64,000 nucleotides of DNA from an uncultured Spirochaetota bacterium (GCA_944389415.1 CALXMF010000002.1:124001-188000), one strand, 5' to 3'. Shown: positions 48,682 through 59,265, counted from the first letter of the stretch. Translations and numbers: made by a program. Notes: generated by a model from the letters alone, not told the origin.

Positions 48682-49704
48682 TCACATATAGAAATAATTA
48701 TCCCCAAAGTCATCTTCATTGCAATCGTCGTCTTCGTATCTTGGAGTCTCTCCCAATAATGCGCAAAGAGCTTCATACGCAGCCTCTCTTTTTGCATATT
48801 TTTTTACAGACATAGTTCCAAAATAAACTTCATCCAACTCATTAAGCTCACAAGAATAGCGCCAAACAGGATTTCCATCCTCATCATACTCTTCACAAAA
48901 AGTATATTTTGGTTCTTTTATAAATCCTTTTTGATAAAGCACATTTAACTGACTTACCGCATTATTTCTATCGGGACACCCAACAATTTGTCTCATGTGG
49001 TCAATCTCAATTAGTTCATAAACCTGTTTTGCACAGTCTATAAGGGCGGGATATTCATCAGGAATATCCGATGAGACCTGTATATTGAATTCTCTGATAG
49101 ATAAATCAAACCCCTGTTTCGATGCACCAATATAAACATATTGAGACTGTTTGTAAAAATTATAGTGAACATCCTGCTCATTACACCAGTTGTTCAGCCA
49201 CTGGAGATAATTTATATCAAAACTTAATAATTTTAACATCGTTCGGCAGACATTAGAAATATCTTCAAAATCCCATTCACTATCAATGGCAACAGCACCA
49301 ATAATTGCTTCAAACAAATCAGCCATTACCGCCGGAGAATTCTGCACTTGATTTTTAATATCGCTTTTATTCATCAATAAATAATTCTGTAATCCCGTAA
49401 TTGCTATACAGTGTGCAAGGGCCTCTGTACCAACATTATAAGATCTAATTTCAGTTAAATCATGTTCTGTTTTTTCAGAATACAATTGCCCATCTTCTGT
49501 AATTTCAGAAAACTGATTGTACATAGCTCGTGTTATATAGTAATCAAGAGCCGCATCCCCATAAAATTCTAATTTTTCGTTATCCAACAAGCCAGGATTT
49601 TCCTTTGCATAGGAACTTCTCACAAAAGCCTGCTCAAGAAGACTTTCATTTTCAAATGAATATCCAATTATTCTTTGGATATCACGGCTTGGAAAATTAT
49701 TCAT
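48682..49704 (-). CDS. Divergent RNase III with C-terminal dsRNA-binding domain
   Basis: The 340-residue protein has the RNase III signature NEKLEFYGDAALDY (residues about 43-56) and second motif ADLFEAIIGAVAID, so all acidic metal ligands are present. A dsRNA-binding domain lies at about 255-325, with AKREAAYEALCAL. Between them sits an extra region of about 80 residues (NWCNEQDVHYNFYKQ ...), and the tail is acidic. Typical RNase III is about 230-250 residues. It starts at 49704 behind GGGGGTG. It is AT-rich compared with the island flanks, so acquired by transfer, and it lies beside type I restriction genes. A defence or RNA-processing role is inference. Confidence 0.85.
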   Translation of the reverse strand: MNNFPSRDIQRIIGYSFENESLLEQAFVRSSYAKENPGLLDNEKLEFYGDAALDYYITRAMYNQFSEITEDGQLYSEKTEHDLTEIRSYNVGTEALAHCIAITGLQNYLLMNKSDIKNQVQNSPAVMADLFEAIIGAVAIDSEWDFEDISNVCRTMLKLLSFDINYLQWLNNWCNEQDVHYNFYKQSQYVYIGASKQGFDLSIREFNIQVSSDIPDEYPALIDCAKQVYELIEIDHMRQIVGCPDRNNAVSQLNVLYQKGFIKEPKYTFCEEYDEDGNPVWRYSCELNELDEVYFGTMSVKKYAKREAAYEALCALLGETPRYEDDDCNEDDFGDNYFYM

Positions 49705-50028
49705 ACAACACCCCCGTGGAATTAAAATATTATGGAGGCACAAGTATCCATTTATAAAATATAGAAGGAATCTATAGTCTTTAATGGCATAAAAAATTGA
49801 AAAAGTACAACTACTAAAAGATATATGTTTTTTATATTTAACTTGCATCAACTATAAAAAACACAAATTTTCTAGATGACATACTGCCACAATCTCTGTG
49901 CCTCGTTTCATTTATGACACAAATGTAAAGAACTTGCAAGAGAGAAATTGTTATTAAACATAAATTTTCTAAATACTTTTTAGGGTTTTCCAAAATGAAA
50001 ATTTAGCTAATTCATAATAGAATCTTCT
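49705..50028. other. 324-nt gene-free stretch
   Basis: No open frame of note is seen here. It is AT-rich and separates hsdS (ending 50029) from the RNase III-like gene (starting 49704), so it probably holds the RNase III promoter; no clear -35/-10 pair was found by eye. Confidence 0.5.
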
Positions 50029-51464
50029 CTACTCCTCTATCGCGTTTTCTATGCGGTTGAGGACACTAAATATCTGTTCTATTTTTTCTACGATGCGTTT
50101 TTGCTCGGCAAGGGGCGGAAGGGGAATAGGAATAGAATTCATTTTCTCTTGATTCATTTTAGGTTGTGCTGTCCCGGTTACATATTTTGCTAAAGTAATT
50201 GCATTTACAAAATACATTATATATTCCATTGATAGGGTATCTTCGATACAATCCAAAACATGCGCATGATTATTTACCCAGTATTTACCTTTAGCCAAAA
50301 AAGCGATAGGACTATTTCTAGCCAATAAATTAGCTCCATCTTCAGCAATAAGTAAAAGTGTTTTATCAAATAAATACTTATCTACCTTATCAATGATTCC
50401 TGAAGCACCATAATAATCAAATTTCTTTTCAAGTTTATTTCGCTCATCAACGGACAAAGGAATTCTCTCAGAGTCTCTATTTATCATAATACTTCCCAAC
50501 CGGCACCACTCCCAACTGGCGGGGATATTAAAGGTCTTTTCGTCTTCTGTTATTTCTGGCAGGGGTTTTTCTTTTTTTATTTTTCCTGTGGCAATCAGGC
50601 GCTGTTTTTCTTCTCTGACGCGCGCTAACAGTTCAGCCGCGCTGCCGTCTTCGGGACGCTGTTCTGTCAGCTTGCCCCGTACCGCCAAATCAAGCACACG
50701 GCTTCTTGTCTGCCGTATACGTGTTTTTAACGCGAGACGGTTTTGTTCAATGGTATCCGCCTGCCTAAAGAGCTGTTCTATTTTTTCTACGATGCGTTTC
50801 TGTTCGGCAAGAGGCGGAAGGGGAAAGAATACTTCTTTCACTCTATCAATATTAAGATTCTTCACAGTTGAACCGGCTGCCGACAATGTAAATGCATTAT
50901 AAATAAACGAAGAACTTAAAAGATAATAAAGATACTCAGATGAAATACAAGAAAGAATATCTGAAAAAACTAACCAACCGTCATGAATACATCCATCTAT
51001 TTTCAAAATATAAGGTCTGCCAAAACTCATCGAATTTGTTAATAGAAAGTCCCCCGCATGAACGAATCGGGAATATTTCATACCCTCTGGTATTATTTTT
51101 TCTTTCGCAGATTCAATATATTTATCACCTTTTTTTGTATCACCAATTTTTATCCAATTAATACCATTTTGATCTTCAGTAATGAAAGCTGCAATAGGTC
51201 GTGGAGAGCCACCTCTCTCAATATTTCCTATCTCCCCCAACCTGCACCACTCCCAACTGGCGGGGATATTAAAGGGCTTTTCGTCTTCTGTTATTTCTGG
51301 CAGTGGTTTTTCTTTTTTTATTTTGCCTTCGGCAATCAGGCGCTGTTTTTCTTCTCTGACGCGCGCTAACAGTTCAGCCGCGCTGCCGTCTTCGGGACGC
51401 TGTTCTGTCAGCTTGCCCCGTACAGCGAGGTCCAGAATACGGGATTTCAGATGAGCGATATTCA

Positions 51465-51465
<1 letters not shown>
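50029..51465 (-). CDS. hsdS: Type I restriction-modification specificity subunit HsdS
   Basis: The 478-residue protein has two half-sites: each begins with VRGKLTEQRPEDGSAAELL ... IPASWEWCRLG and ends PLPPLAEQKRIVEKIEQ. The target recognition domains are about residues 85-225 and 330-465, and they are unlike each other, so two different DNA half-sites are read. The conserved segments are nearly identical at the DNA level (see the repeat entries). Its start overlaps the hsdM stop by 1 nt. Confidence 0.95.
50495..50691 (-). repeat. Internal direct repeat in hsdS, second copy
   Basis: About 197 nt is nearly identical to 51236-51432, offset 741 nt (247 codons, in frame). It codes for the second conserved region. 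A crossover between copies would delete one target domain in frame. Confidence 0.85.
51236..51432 (-). repeat. Internal direct repeat in hsdS, first copy
   Basis: This copy encodes the N-terminal conserved region of HsdS. It differs from the other copy at only a few scattered bases. Confidence 0.85.
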
Positions 51466-52865
<1,400 letters not shown>

Positions 52866-52952
52866 TTAAATTCACAAATTAACGTACATTTTATTGCATA
52901 TACAACCCAACAACGTTATATTAAAGATAACAATACATATTAGGGGAAGAAA

Positions 52953-53351
52953 ATGAGCGACAAAATAAGCGGGTATGGAAAACTTGCGGTAGCCTATGCA
53001 AAAGAGCTTATTGCACATCAAGGACGGCCCTCATCACAGGGATGGGAAGATTTCGCTTTAAAAACCGGGTTTTCACAATCAAGTGCAAAAAAAGGATGCC
53101 CCAAAAGCGCGTTTTTAACATTATGCCAAAAAGGATTTATCTCAGGAATTCCTGCGGGCTATTATACATCCTCGAAAAAAAACGGAAAGTACGCTGTAGA
53201 GGCAGTGCGAATCTTACAAAATACTCCAGCTTTACGAAATAATCCGGGAGAATTATGGTACTCAATTCCCGATCATCCCGGTACATATAACCAGCAGATG
53301 GATGTCGTCTGCGCACTGTGGAATGAAGGGTTAATACGTATACCAGAATAA
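52953..53351 (+). CDS. Conserved hypothetical protein, DUF6979-like
   Basis: The 132-residue cytosolic protein has YGKLAVAYAKELI, then GCPKSAFLTLCQKGFISGIPAGYYT and KNGKYAVEAVRIL. I recall this KGCPKSAFLxLCxxG pattern from the DUF6979 family; function unknown. The start follows AGGGGAA. It lies just outside the right repeat, divergent from hsdM, so hsdR is not found on this side. Confidence 0.75.
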   Translation: MSDKISGYGKLAVAYAKELIAHQGRPSSQGWEDFALKTGFSQSSAKKGCPKSAFLTLCQKGFISGIPAGYYTSSKKNGKYAVEAVRILQNTPALRNNPGELWYSIPDHPGTYNQQMDVVCALWNEGLIRIPE

Positions 53352-53397
53352 CGCCTGTCCCTTTGCCGGTAAAGGCGCTGCGCTTTATTTTAAATAA

Positions 53398-53440
53398 TAA
53401 AAAACAGCCTGCCCGGACTGCGGCAGTCCGAACAGGCTGT
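53398..53440 (-). terminator. Strong intrinsic terminator of the lipoprotein gene
   Basis: ACAGCCTG ... CAGGCTGT enclose an inner stem GGACTGC/GCAGTCC. On the minus strand it is followed by TTTTTTATTATT. Confidence 0.85.
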
Positions 53441-53464
53441 ATGTGTATCAGCTCATCATGAGAG

Positions 53465-53866
53465 TTATTCTGTTTTTAACTTTAATTCTGGGTAATCCAT
53501 TTCTTCTTTATCCATACCAGTCATTTCATAATGAGTTAATTTGATTGATTTATACTCTTTATCAATAGTACCAGTATAAGTAGCTGTAGCCGAGGCATAC
53601 ACCCCTTTCACAGCGATACTTTCCCCATTAACTGAATAAGACCAATCCATCGCAGCAGATAAAATAGTACCAGTTACTTTTCCATCTTTAAAAGACAGTG
53701 TATAGATTCCGCTATCATCCGCATACTCTTTTCCGTCAAGTACAGTTGAGGAACCGCTTGCGTTTCCGCCATCACTTCCGCTGTTCGCAGCAGTATCACA
53801 TCCTGTCAAAACCAGCGCCGCCATAATCAGAACAATCAGAGCCCCGATACCAAGTTGTCTTTTCAT
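53465..53866 (-). CDS. Small surface or periplasmic lipoprotein, probably phase-variable
   Basis: The 133-residue protein has lipobox LVLTGC (Cys about residue 23), a Gly/Ser-rich linker, then a beta-rich domain with short repeats (GIYTLSFKDGKVTGTI, TATYTGTIDKEYKSIKL). The ATG follows AGGAGGTG, an excellent site. The promoter spacer contains ten G residues (see 53917-53944), so expression may switch. Function unknown. Confidence 0.88.
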   Translation of the reverse strand: MKRQLGIGALIVLIMAALVLTGCDTAANSGSDGGNASGSSTVLDGKEYADDSGIYTLSFKDGKVTGTILSAAMDWSYSVNGESIAVKGVYASATATYTGTIDKEYKSIKLTHYEMTGMDKEEMDYPELKLKTE

Positions 53867-53916
53867 ATAAGACACCTCCTGAATAGTATTCCGCGATACC
53901 AATGGTACGCATGGTC

Positions 53917-53944
53917 ATATTACCCCCCCCCCGTATTTTGTCAA
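53917..53944 (-). promoter_or_regulatory. Promoter with a ten-G tract in its spacer
   Basis: On the minus strand TTGACA (53939-53944), AAATAC, ten G (53923-53932), then TAATAT (53917-53922): spacer 16 nt. Gain or loss of one G would change the spacer to 17 or 15. Confidence 0.7.
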
Positions 53945-54024
53945 GCGTTTTTCTTTTTCCTTGTATCGAATATAAAAAAAATAAGCTGTTTTTAATTCAT
54001 TAATAATGTATTTTTAAAACAAAA

Positions 54025-54119
54025 ATAGTCTTTTTTTGATCCATTAAAAGTCTATTTTTAAAATAAAGATAGTCTTTTTTTAATCCATTTTTAATCTATC
54101 TTTAGATCAAAAAAAGACT
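54025..54119. repeat. AT-rich repeat cluster upstream of recQ
   Basis: AGTCTTTTTTTGATC (54027-54041) is inverted at 54105-54119 as GATCAAAAAAAGACT, a 15-bp perfect arm. Between them is a second near-identical copy (ATAGTCTTTTTTTAATCCATT, starting about 54069) of the first direct repeat. No gene is seen in 53945-54243. Confidence 0.75.
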
Positions 54120-54243
54120 AAAAACGTTTAAAAGATACACTGTTTTCAGATAAAAGAAAGATTATTTTTTATCTGGCTGACAGTAGTATGGATATACTCC
54201 CTGTTCGCTTGAGTCGCGGCTGTTTTTCAGATATGCTCATCGC

Positions 54244-55905
54244 ATGGAATTGTTCGACTCAGCGGAATACGAAAACTGCGCCGCTCGCGGTACGCCTGAA
54301 TCGCTGCTTGCCAGCGTATTCGGGTACCCGGCGTTCCGGCCGCTCCAGCGTGAAATAATCGGCTGTGTGCTTGAGCGCCGGGATACGCTCGCGGTGCTCC
54401 CGACAGGCGGCGGCAAGTCGCTGTGCTGCCAGATTCCCGCGCTTATATTTCCCGGTCTCACCGTCATGGTGTCCCCGCTCATCGCGCTTATGCAGGATCA
54501 GGTCGCGGCTCTGCGCAGGCGGGGTGTTCCGGCGGCGGTGCTCAGTACAGGTATCGGCAGAGACGCGTACATAGATACGCTGCGCATGGTGCGCGCGGGA
54601 AACATAAAACTTCTGTATCTGTCTCCTGAAGCGCTCGCCACAGACCGCATCCGAGAACTGCTCACCGTATCACGTGTCGACTGCATCGCCGTTGATGAGG
54701 CGCACTGTATTTCAGAATGGGGGCATGATTTCCGTCCTGACTACCGTGCTATCGCGCAGATACGGCAGCTGCTGCCGCGCGCTGTCTGTCTTGCGCTGAC
54801 TGCGACATCGACTGAACAGGTACGTCAGGATATTGTAAAAAATCTGTCCTTCCGCAATCCCCGTATTTTTGTGGGAGGTTTTGACCGCGCGAATATTTTT
54901 CTTGAGGTACAGGCAAAGACACGCCCCATGGCGCAGATACTCGAATTTCTGCGTGACCACGAACAGGAAAGCGGTATTATCTACTGCTTCAGCCGCAGAC
55001 AGGTTGATGAACTGACTGCCGAACTATGTTCTGCGCATCTGGCTGCTCTCCCATATCATGCCGGTCTTGATGATAGGCTGCGCGCACGTAATCAGCAGCG
55101 TTTTATACAGGGCGATATAAAGATTATGGTTGCCACGGTGGCGTTTGGCATGGGTATAGATAAAGCTGATGTGCGGTTCGTTATCCATTATGATATGCCC
55201 AAAAGTCTGGAACAATATTATCAGGAAATCGGACGCGCCGGACGGGACGGCAAACCGGCGCAGGCGCTGCTGCTGTACAGTTCCGCCGATATTCATAAGA
55301 TACGGTACTTTATGCAGGATATGGATGATGGACGAAAAGCGGCGGCTGAACGGCTTGTGCAGGGAATGATTTCTTATGCTGAAAGTAAAAGCTGCCGCCG
55401 TCAGATTCTGCTTGATTACTTTGGCAGCTCGCAGAACAATACGCAGCAGCATCCCGCGCCGGAATGCTGCTGCGATAACTGCCGCGGCGGCACAGAGGCG
55501 CAGACAGATATAACCAGTACCGCAGCGAAACTGCTGACCGCAATCCGTATGACCGGGCAGCGCTTTGGCATACAGTATGTGGCCGACGTACTCACCGGCT
55601 CACACCAGCAGCGCATATTTGATAACGGACACGATACAAGCGCCGTATGGGGCCGCGGCAGAGAGCTGTCAAAAAATGAATGGTGCGAACTTGCCCGCTT
55701 TCTGCTCGCGCAGCAGCTTATAAAAAAATCGCCCGATTACGGAGTGCTTTCGCTCACACGGAGGGGATATGCCGTCTGCGCGGGAACAGAACGCGTCAGT
55801 ATCGCACAAAACGCGTTCAGCCGGGAACCGCACCACTCCCCGGCTGCAAAACAGCGCGCTGTGCTGCATAAAAGGCGAAACAGAAAACTCGCCTCTCCTA
55901 GCTGA
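54244..55905 (+). CDS. recQ: ATP-dependent DNA helicase RecQ, shortened C-terminus
   Basis: The 553-residue helicase has motif I TGGGKS (54-59), DEAH (151-154), SEWGHDFRPDY and the arginine-finger region QEIGRAGRDG. A zinc-binding RQC domain follows with four Cys (SCRRQILL ... CCCDNC). The C-terminal HRDC domain appears lacking. There is no ribosome site: TTGAGT-17-TATGCT ends 6 nt before the ATG. Its last 8 nt overlap the convergent DUF1015 gene. Confidence 0.96.
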   Translation: MELFDSAEYENCAARGTPESLLASVFGYPAFRPLQREIIGCVLERRDTLAVLPTGGGKSLCCQIPALIFPGLTVMVSPLIALMQDQVAALRRRGVPAAVLSTGIGRDAYIDTLRMVRAGNIKLLYLSPEALATDRIRELLTVSRVDCIAVDEAHCISEWGHDFRPDYRAIAQIRQLLPRAVCLALTATSTEQVRQDIVKNLSFRNPRIFVGGFDRANIFLEVQAKTRPMAQILEFLRDHEQESGIIYCFSRRQVDELTAELCSAHLAALPYHAGLDDRLRARNQQRFIQGDIKIMVATVAFGMGIDKADVRFVIHYDMPKSLEQYYQEIGRAGRDGKPAQALLLYSSADIHKIRYFMQDMDDGRKAAAERLVQGMISYAESKSCRRQILLDYFGSSQNNTQQHPAPECCCDNCRGGTEAQTDITSTAAKLLTAIRMTGQRFGIQYVADVLTGSHQQRIFDNGHDTSAVWGRGRELSKNEWCELARFLLAQQLIKKSPDYGVLSLTRRGYAVCAGTERVSIAQNAFSREPHHSPAAKQRAVLHKRRNRKLASPS

Positions 55906-57217
55906 ACAGCCTGCGCGCCTCAAGATAAAAGCGTTTTTCGTCAGCTTCTCCCATAGAAAAGCTCTTTCGCGGCAGACACCCTGCTGCCGCGATTGTTGAA
56001 AAGAAATTATCTTTTACAATGGGGGGCAAAAGCAGTCCGATTGTCTGCTTTTTTTCTCCCAGACGGAACACTTCATCGCTGCCATGAATATAATCAAGAT
56101 CACCGTCCTGCACAAATTCATCAAGCACTGGCTGCAAACGGCTGACAGCAAGCTCTGTGACAGCGCTGTCCAATATGGTATAGTGAATCTCACCGTCTCT
56201 GCCTGTGTATACAAAAGCAAAAGACGAACGAGAAGCACCAACAGCTTCTTCCGCTTCCTGCCTGCTGCATACTTTGCGTACAGTTCCGCCAAGTTTTTCT
56301 CTGACAGCCTGAATCAGCGCGGCAGGATCGGCGCTGAATATAACCCGGTGTATCGGCTCAAAAGTCAGGGCTTCATCATAAATGTTCACGATCTCGGCAA
56401 GCGCGTAGCGTACCGGCGAACAGGAAACTTCCTCCTCGCTGCATCCGTCGGCGATACGTGCGTCCCGATATTCATTCCATACCGCTTTCGCGGCGGCAAG
56501 TGAATGATTGCCATCGCCTACCGCAAACAGAAACGGTTTTCCCTGCGCATCTGTGTTAGCGGCGGCAAGTTTCTCAATCGCGCTGTTAACAGCGGCGATC
56601 TCCGCCTCATCCGATATGCCCCAGCCTGTTATATGTCCGCCGTTGAGCATCAGATCGGTATCATACAGCGGTTCACGGCCGCGCGCGGTTTTACCGGCTT
56701 CTTCAACAAGAGAACGCTCCGGATCATTTACCAGCAGCATAATATGCGGCAGCTCAAGCGCAGCACCGCGCCGTATTTCCATTCGAGGCGGCAGACGCGA
56801 AGTAATTGTCTGTTCAGTAGCCCGTATCAGAGCATGGCTTTCCGGTTTCCAGTCATACGCCTCAAGGTCTATACATACTACCAGTCCTTTTCTTTTTCTG
56901 CCGTACGACGTAGACCGCTCCACATACATCAGACATTCGCGCGCGGGCGCAAACACGCCTTCAGCAAGATACGAGCGCATCGCCGCGTGTATTTTCTGTA
57001 TACGCTCCTGCTTGTCTTCCGCATCCAGATATACTTCAGGAAGTATCAGATTGAGCGCGGACGGTTTACCCTCTGCAAGCCGCGCGGCGCGCTCCCAATA
57101 TTCCTTATCCTGTGTATACTGATCACAGGCAATAACTGCCCATGCACTCAGATCCGTGCCGTTTGCCGGCAGCAGCAGAGATGGTACAGCCAAGCCGTAT
57201 TCTTTTAAGATATTCAT
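55898..57217 (-). CDS. DUF1015-family protein
   Basis: The 439-residue protein begins MNILKEYGLAVPSLLLP and has YTQDKEYWERAARL and ADGNHSLAAAKAVW-like segments (here GDGNHSLAAAKAVW), matching DUF1015. Family members are uncharacterised, with suggested links to carbohydrate or phosphoserine metabolism not tested here. The start has TATACT 6 nt upstream and no ribosome site. It is divergent from rpoN with 46 nt between starts. Confidence 0.9.
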   Translation of the reverse strand: MNILKEYGLAVPSLLLPANGTDLSAWAVIACDQYTQDKEYWERAARLAEGKPSALNLILPEVYLDAEDKQERIQKIHAAMRSYLAEGVFAPARECLMYVERSTSYGRKRKGLVVCIDLEAYDWKPESHALIRATEQTITSRLPPRMEIRRGAALELPHIMLLVNDPERSLVEEAGKTARGREPLYDTDLMLNGGHITGWGISDEAEIAAVNSAIEKLAAANTDAQGKPFLFAVGDGNHSLAAAKAVWNEYRDARIADGCSEEEVSCSPVRYALAEIVNIYDEALTFEPIHRVIFSADPAALIQAVREKLGGTVRKVCSRQEAEEAVGASRSSFAFVYTGRDGEIHYTILDSAVTELAVSRLQPVLDEFVQDGDLDYIHGSDEVFRLGEKKQTIGLLLPPIVKDNFFSTIAAAGCLPRKSFSMGEADEKRFYLEARRLFS

Positions 57218-57263
57218 AGATACAGTATACCGTTTGCGCCTGCTTTATGCTACAATACAAAAT

Positions 57264-58805
57264 ATGCCGATACGGATGGAAAACAGGCAGCAGATGAAGC
57301 AGCAAATGCAGATGAGTCCGCAGATGCTGCAATCTCTCTCCATTATGACGATGCCGGCAGCTGAGCTGCGCGAATATATCTATGATGAAGCAGATAAAAA
57401 CCCGGCGCTTGAAATAAGCGCAGACCGGATGCAGGATTGTCCGCTCACGGTCGCATCTATACCGCGTTTCTCCGAGAATACCCGCATTGCTGAAAACCAC
57501 GCCTCAGATGAAAAAAGTGATTTATATCAGGCATTTATTGAGAGCGCTCCCGCGCCGGAACAGTCTTTGCAGGATTCATTGCTGCAGCAGCTGGGTATGA
57601 TTCCGCTTGATGAGCACAAACGTAATCTGTGTGAACGTCTTATTCAGAATCTTAATGATAAAGGATTTTATTCAGTACCGCCGCAGCAGCTGCTGCATCC
57701 GCAAGAAACAGAGGACTTTCTGAACAGCTGCATCAGTATTGTACAGTCACTTGATCCCTGCGGTATCTGCTGTACCGATACCGCAGAAAGCCTGCTGATT
57801 CAGGCGCGGCACGCTGATAATGCGCCGCCGCTCGCGCTGTATATTCTGAACGGACATCTGGAACTGCTCTCTCATTCCCGAAACACAACAGTTCTTAAAC
57901 AGCTGCAAAAAACGGCGCCGAAAGAATTTGCCTCCTGCACAGAAGACGATATCGAAGAGGCGCGGCAGTTTATTCGTTCCCTTGATCCCTACCCTGCGCG
58001 TCAGTTTGGAAGCAGTGCGGTACGGTATGCGGTACCCGATATCAGAGTAGAACGGGTGCCAGTCACTCCTGAAGAAGAAGAAGAATTACACCGGGTATGG
58101 CAGCTTGGCGGTGATAAAATACCCGTTCTGCGTGACAGCAACGGAAATGCGTACCGGTTCGCTGTATTTCCTATACAAGGTATTCTGCCGGAATTGGCAG
58201 TTGCATCTGATTTTGAATCATTCGCCGCGGAAGAGCCGGCAAAAAATAGCGGCAAAGAGCAGCGCCAGTTTATTAAAACAGCTGTCACACAGGCACAGGC
58301 AGTTATTACAGCTGTAGAACAGCGGACACAGACGCTGCTGCGTGTCGCACAGGCGATTGTTAACCGGCAGACCCGTTTTTTTGAACAGGGGCCGCTGTAT
58401 CTCGCGCCGCTTAAACAGCATGATATCGCTGATGTTGTCGGTCTGCATGAAACAACTGTTTCGCGCGCCGTGAACGGTAAATGGCTGCAATGCAGTCATG
58501 GTATCTTTGAACTGCGCTCTTTTTTCTCATCACGCGTCCCAGTATCTCAGTACCGCGGCGCGGCAGCGGTACACAGCGAATCTGTTACTGTACCGGAAGT
58601 TTCCTCCGTCAGCGGGTTTTCCCGGGAATCGGTAAAACTGATTCTCAAGCAAATAATAGAAGAGTATGAACAGACAGCAAACGGAAAACCGCTTTCAGAC
58701 TCAAAACTGACCGAACTGCTTGAACAAAAAGGTGTTAAAATTGCCCGCAGAACAGTCGCAAAATATCGGGCTGAACTTAATATTGATTCGTCCTTTAAGC
58801 GGTAA
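57264..58805 (+). CDS. rpoN: RNA polymerase sigma-54 factor
   Basis: The 513-residue protein has a Q/M-rich region I (QQMKQQMQMSPQMLQSL), core-binding middle, HTH (DIADVVGLHETTVSRAVNGKWLQ) and RpoN box ARRTVAKYRAELNI near the C-terminus. Sigma-54 promoters need an AAA+ enhancer protein. The ATG at 57264 has TACAAT 7 nt upstream and no ribosome site; a start at 57276 is possible. hpf follows, as in many bacteria. Confidence 0.97.
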   Translation: MPIRMENRQQMKQQMQMSPQMLQSLSIMTMPAAELREYIYDEADKNPALEISADRMQDCPLTVASIPRFSENTRIAENHASDEKSDLYQAFIESAPAPEQSLQDSLLQQLGMIPLDEHKRNLCERLIQNLNDKGFYSVPPQQLLHPQETEDFLNSCISIVQSLDPCGICCTDTAESLLIQARHADNAPPLALYILNGHLELLSHSRNTTVLKQLQKTAPKEFASCTEDDIEEARQFIRSLDPYPARQFGSSAVRYAVPDIRVERVPVTPEEEEELHRVWQLGGDKIPVLRDSNGNAYRFAVFPIQGILPELAVASDFESFAAEEPAKNSGKEQRQFIKTAVTQAQAVITAVEQRTQTLLRVAQAIVNRQTRFFEQGPLYLAPLKQHDIADVVGLHETTVSRAVNGKWLQCSHGIFELRSFFSSRVPVSQYRGAAAVHSESVTVPEVSSVSGFSRESVKLILKQIIEEYEQTANGKPLSDSKLTELLEQKGVKIARRTVAKYRAELNIDSSFKR

Positions 58806-58836
58806 ACGCTATTTTCCACTATCGTTATGATTTTAC

Positions 58837-58864
58837 TTGCTTTTTGCTCAGGAGCGGTTATACT
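58837..58864 (+). promoter_or_regulatory. Promoter of hpf
   Basis: TTGCTT (58837-58842) and TATACT (58859-58864), spacer 16, lie 62 nt upstream of the hpf ATG. Confidence 0.6.
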
Positions 58865-58926
58865 TTAACTATAGTAAGTAATATAACGGTTCCTGCCGGA
58901 ATGCGGGACAGTATTAGGAGGTTCTT

Positions 58927-59217
58927 ATGACGACATCAATTAGCGCAGTAGGATTTGATTTTGAAAAAGATCAGCAGGACTTGATAAATAAAAAAATAGA
59001 GCGCGTTAAATACGCAGATGAACTGATAGTTGATTTTATTCTTCGTGTAAAAGAAGATAAAAAATTTATCTTTGACTGCACAATCAATTTCCGCTGGGGC
59101 GCAGTCGCGCATGTTACCGCAGATGATTACGATTTTGCCGCTGGCTTGAACAAGCTCATGGATATTGTCGATCAGAAGGTAAAGAAAGAAAAAGATAAAA
59201 TACAAGAAAAGAAATAA
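58927..59217 (+). CDS. hpf: Ribosome hibernation factor, short HPF type
   Basis: The 96-residue S30EA-domain protein (beta-alpha-beta, IERVKYADELIVDFILRVKEDKK ... DDYDFAAGLNKLMDIVDQKVKK) binds the 30S subunit and silences ribosomes in slow growth. The start follows AGGAGG. It lies between rpoN and hprK, the common order around ptsN/hprK clusters, though a methyltransferase on the other strand interrupts it. Confidence 0.93.
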   Translation: MTTSISAVGFDFEKDQQDLINKKIERVKYADELIVDFILRVKEDKKFIFDCTINFRWGAVAHVTADDYDFAAGLNKLMDIVDQKVKKEKDKIQEKK

Positions 59218-59231
59218 CTGATTCTGTGTTA

Positions 59232-59265
59232 AAAAGCTGCCCGCTGAATACTGGGCAGCTTTTTT
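59232..59265. terminator. Bidirectional intrinsic terminator
   Basis: AAAAGCTGCCC and GGGCAGCTTTT form an 11-bp stem with a T run on the plus strand and an A/T flank for the minus strand, between convergent hpf and the methyltransferase gene. Confidence 0.85.

Noticed and set aside
53341-53400. Terminator of the DUF6979-like gene
   Set aside because: A weak hairpin (CCTTT/AAAGG) is present but without a convincing T run.
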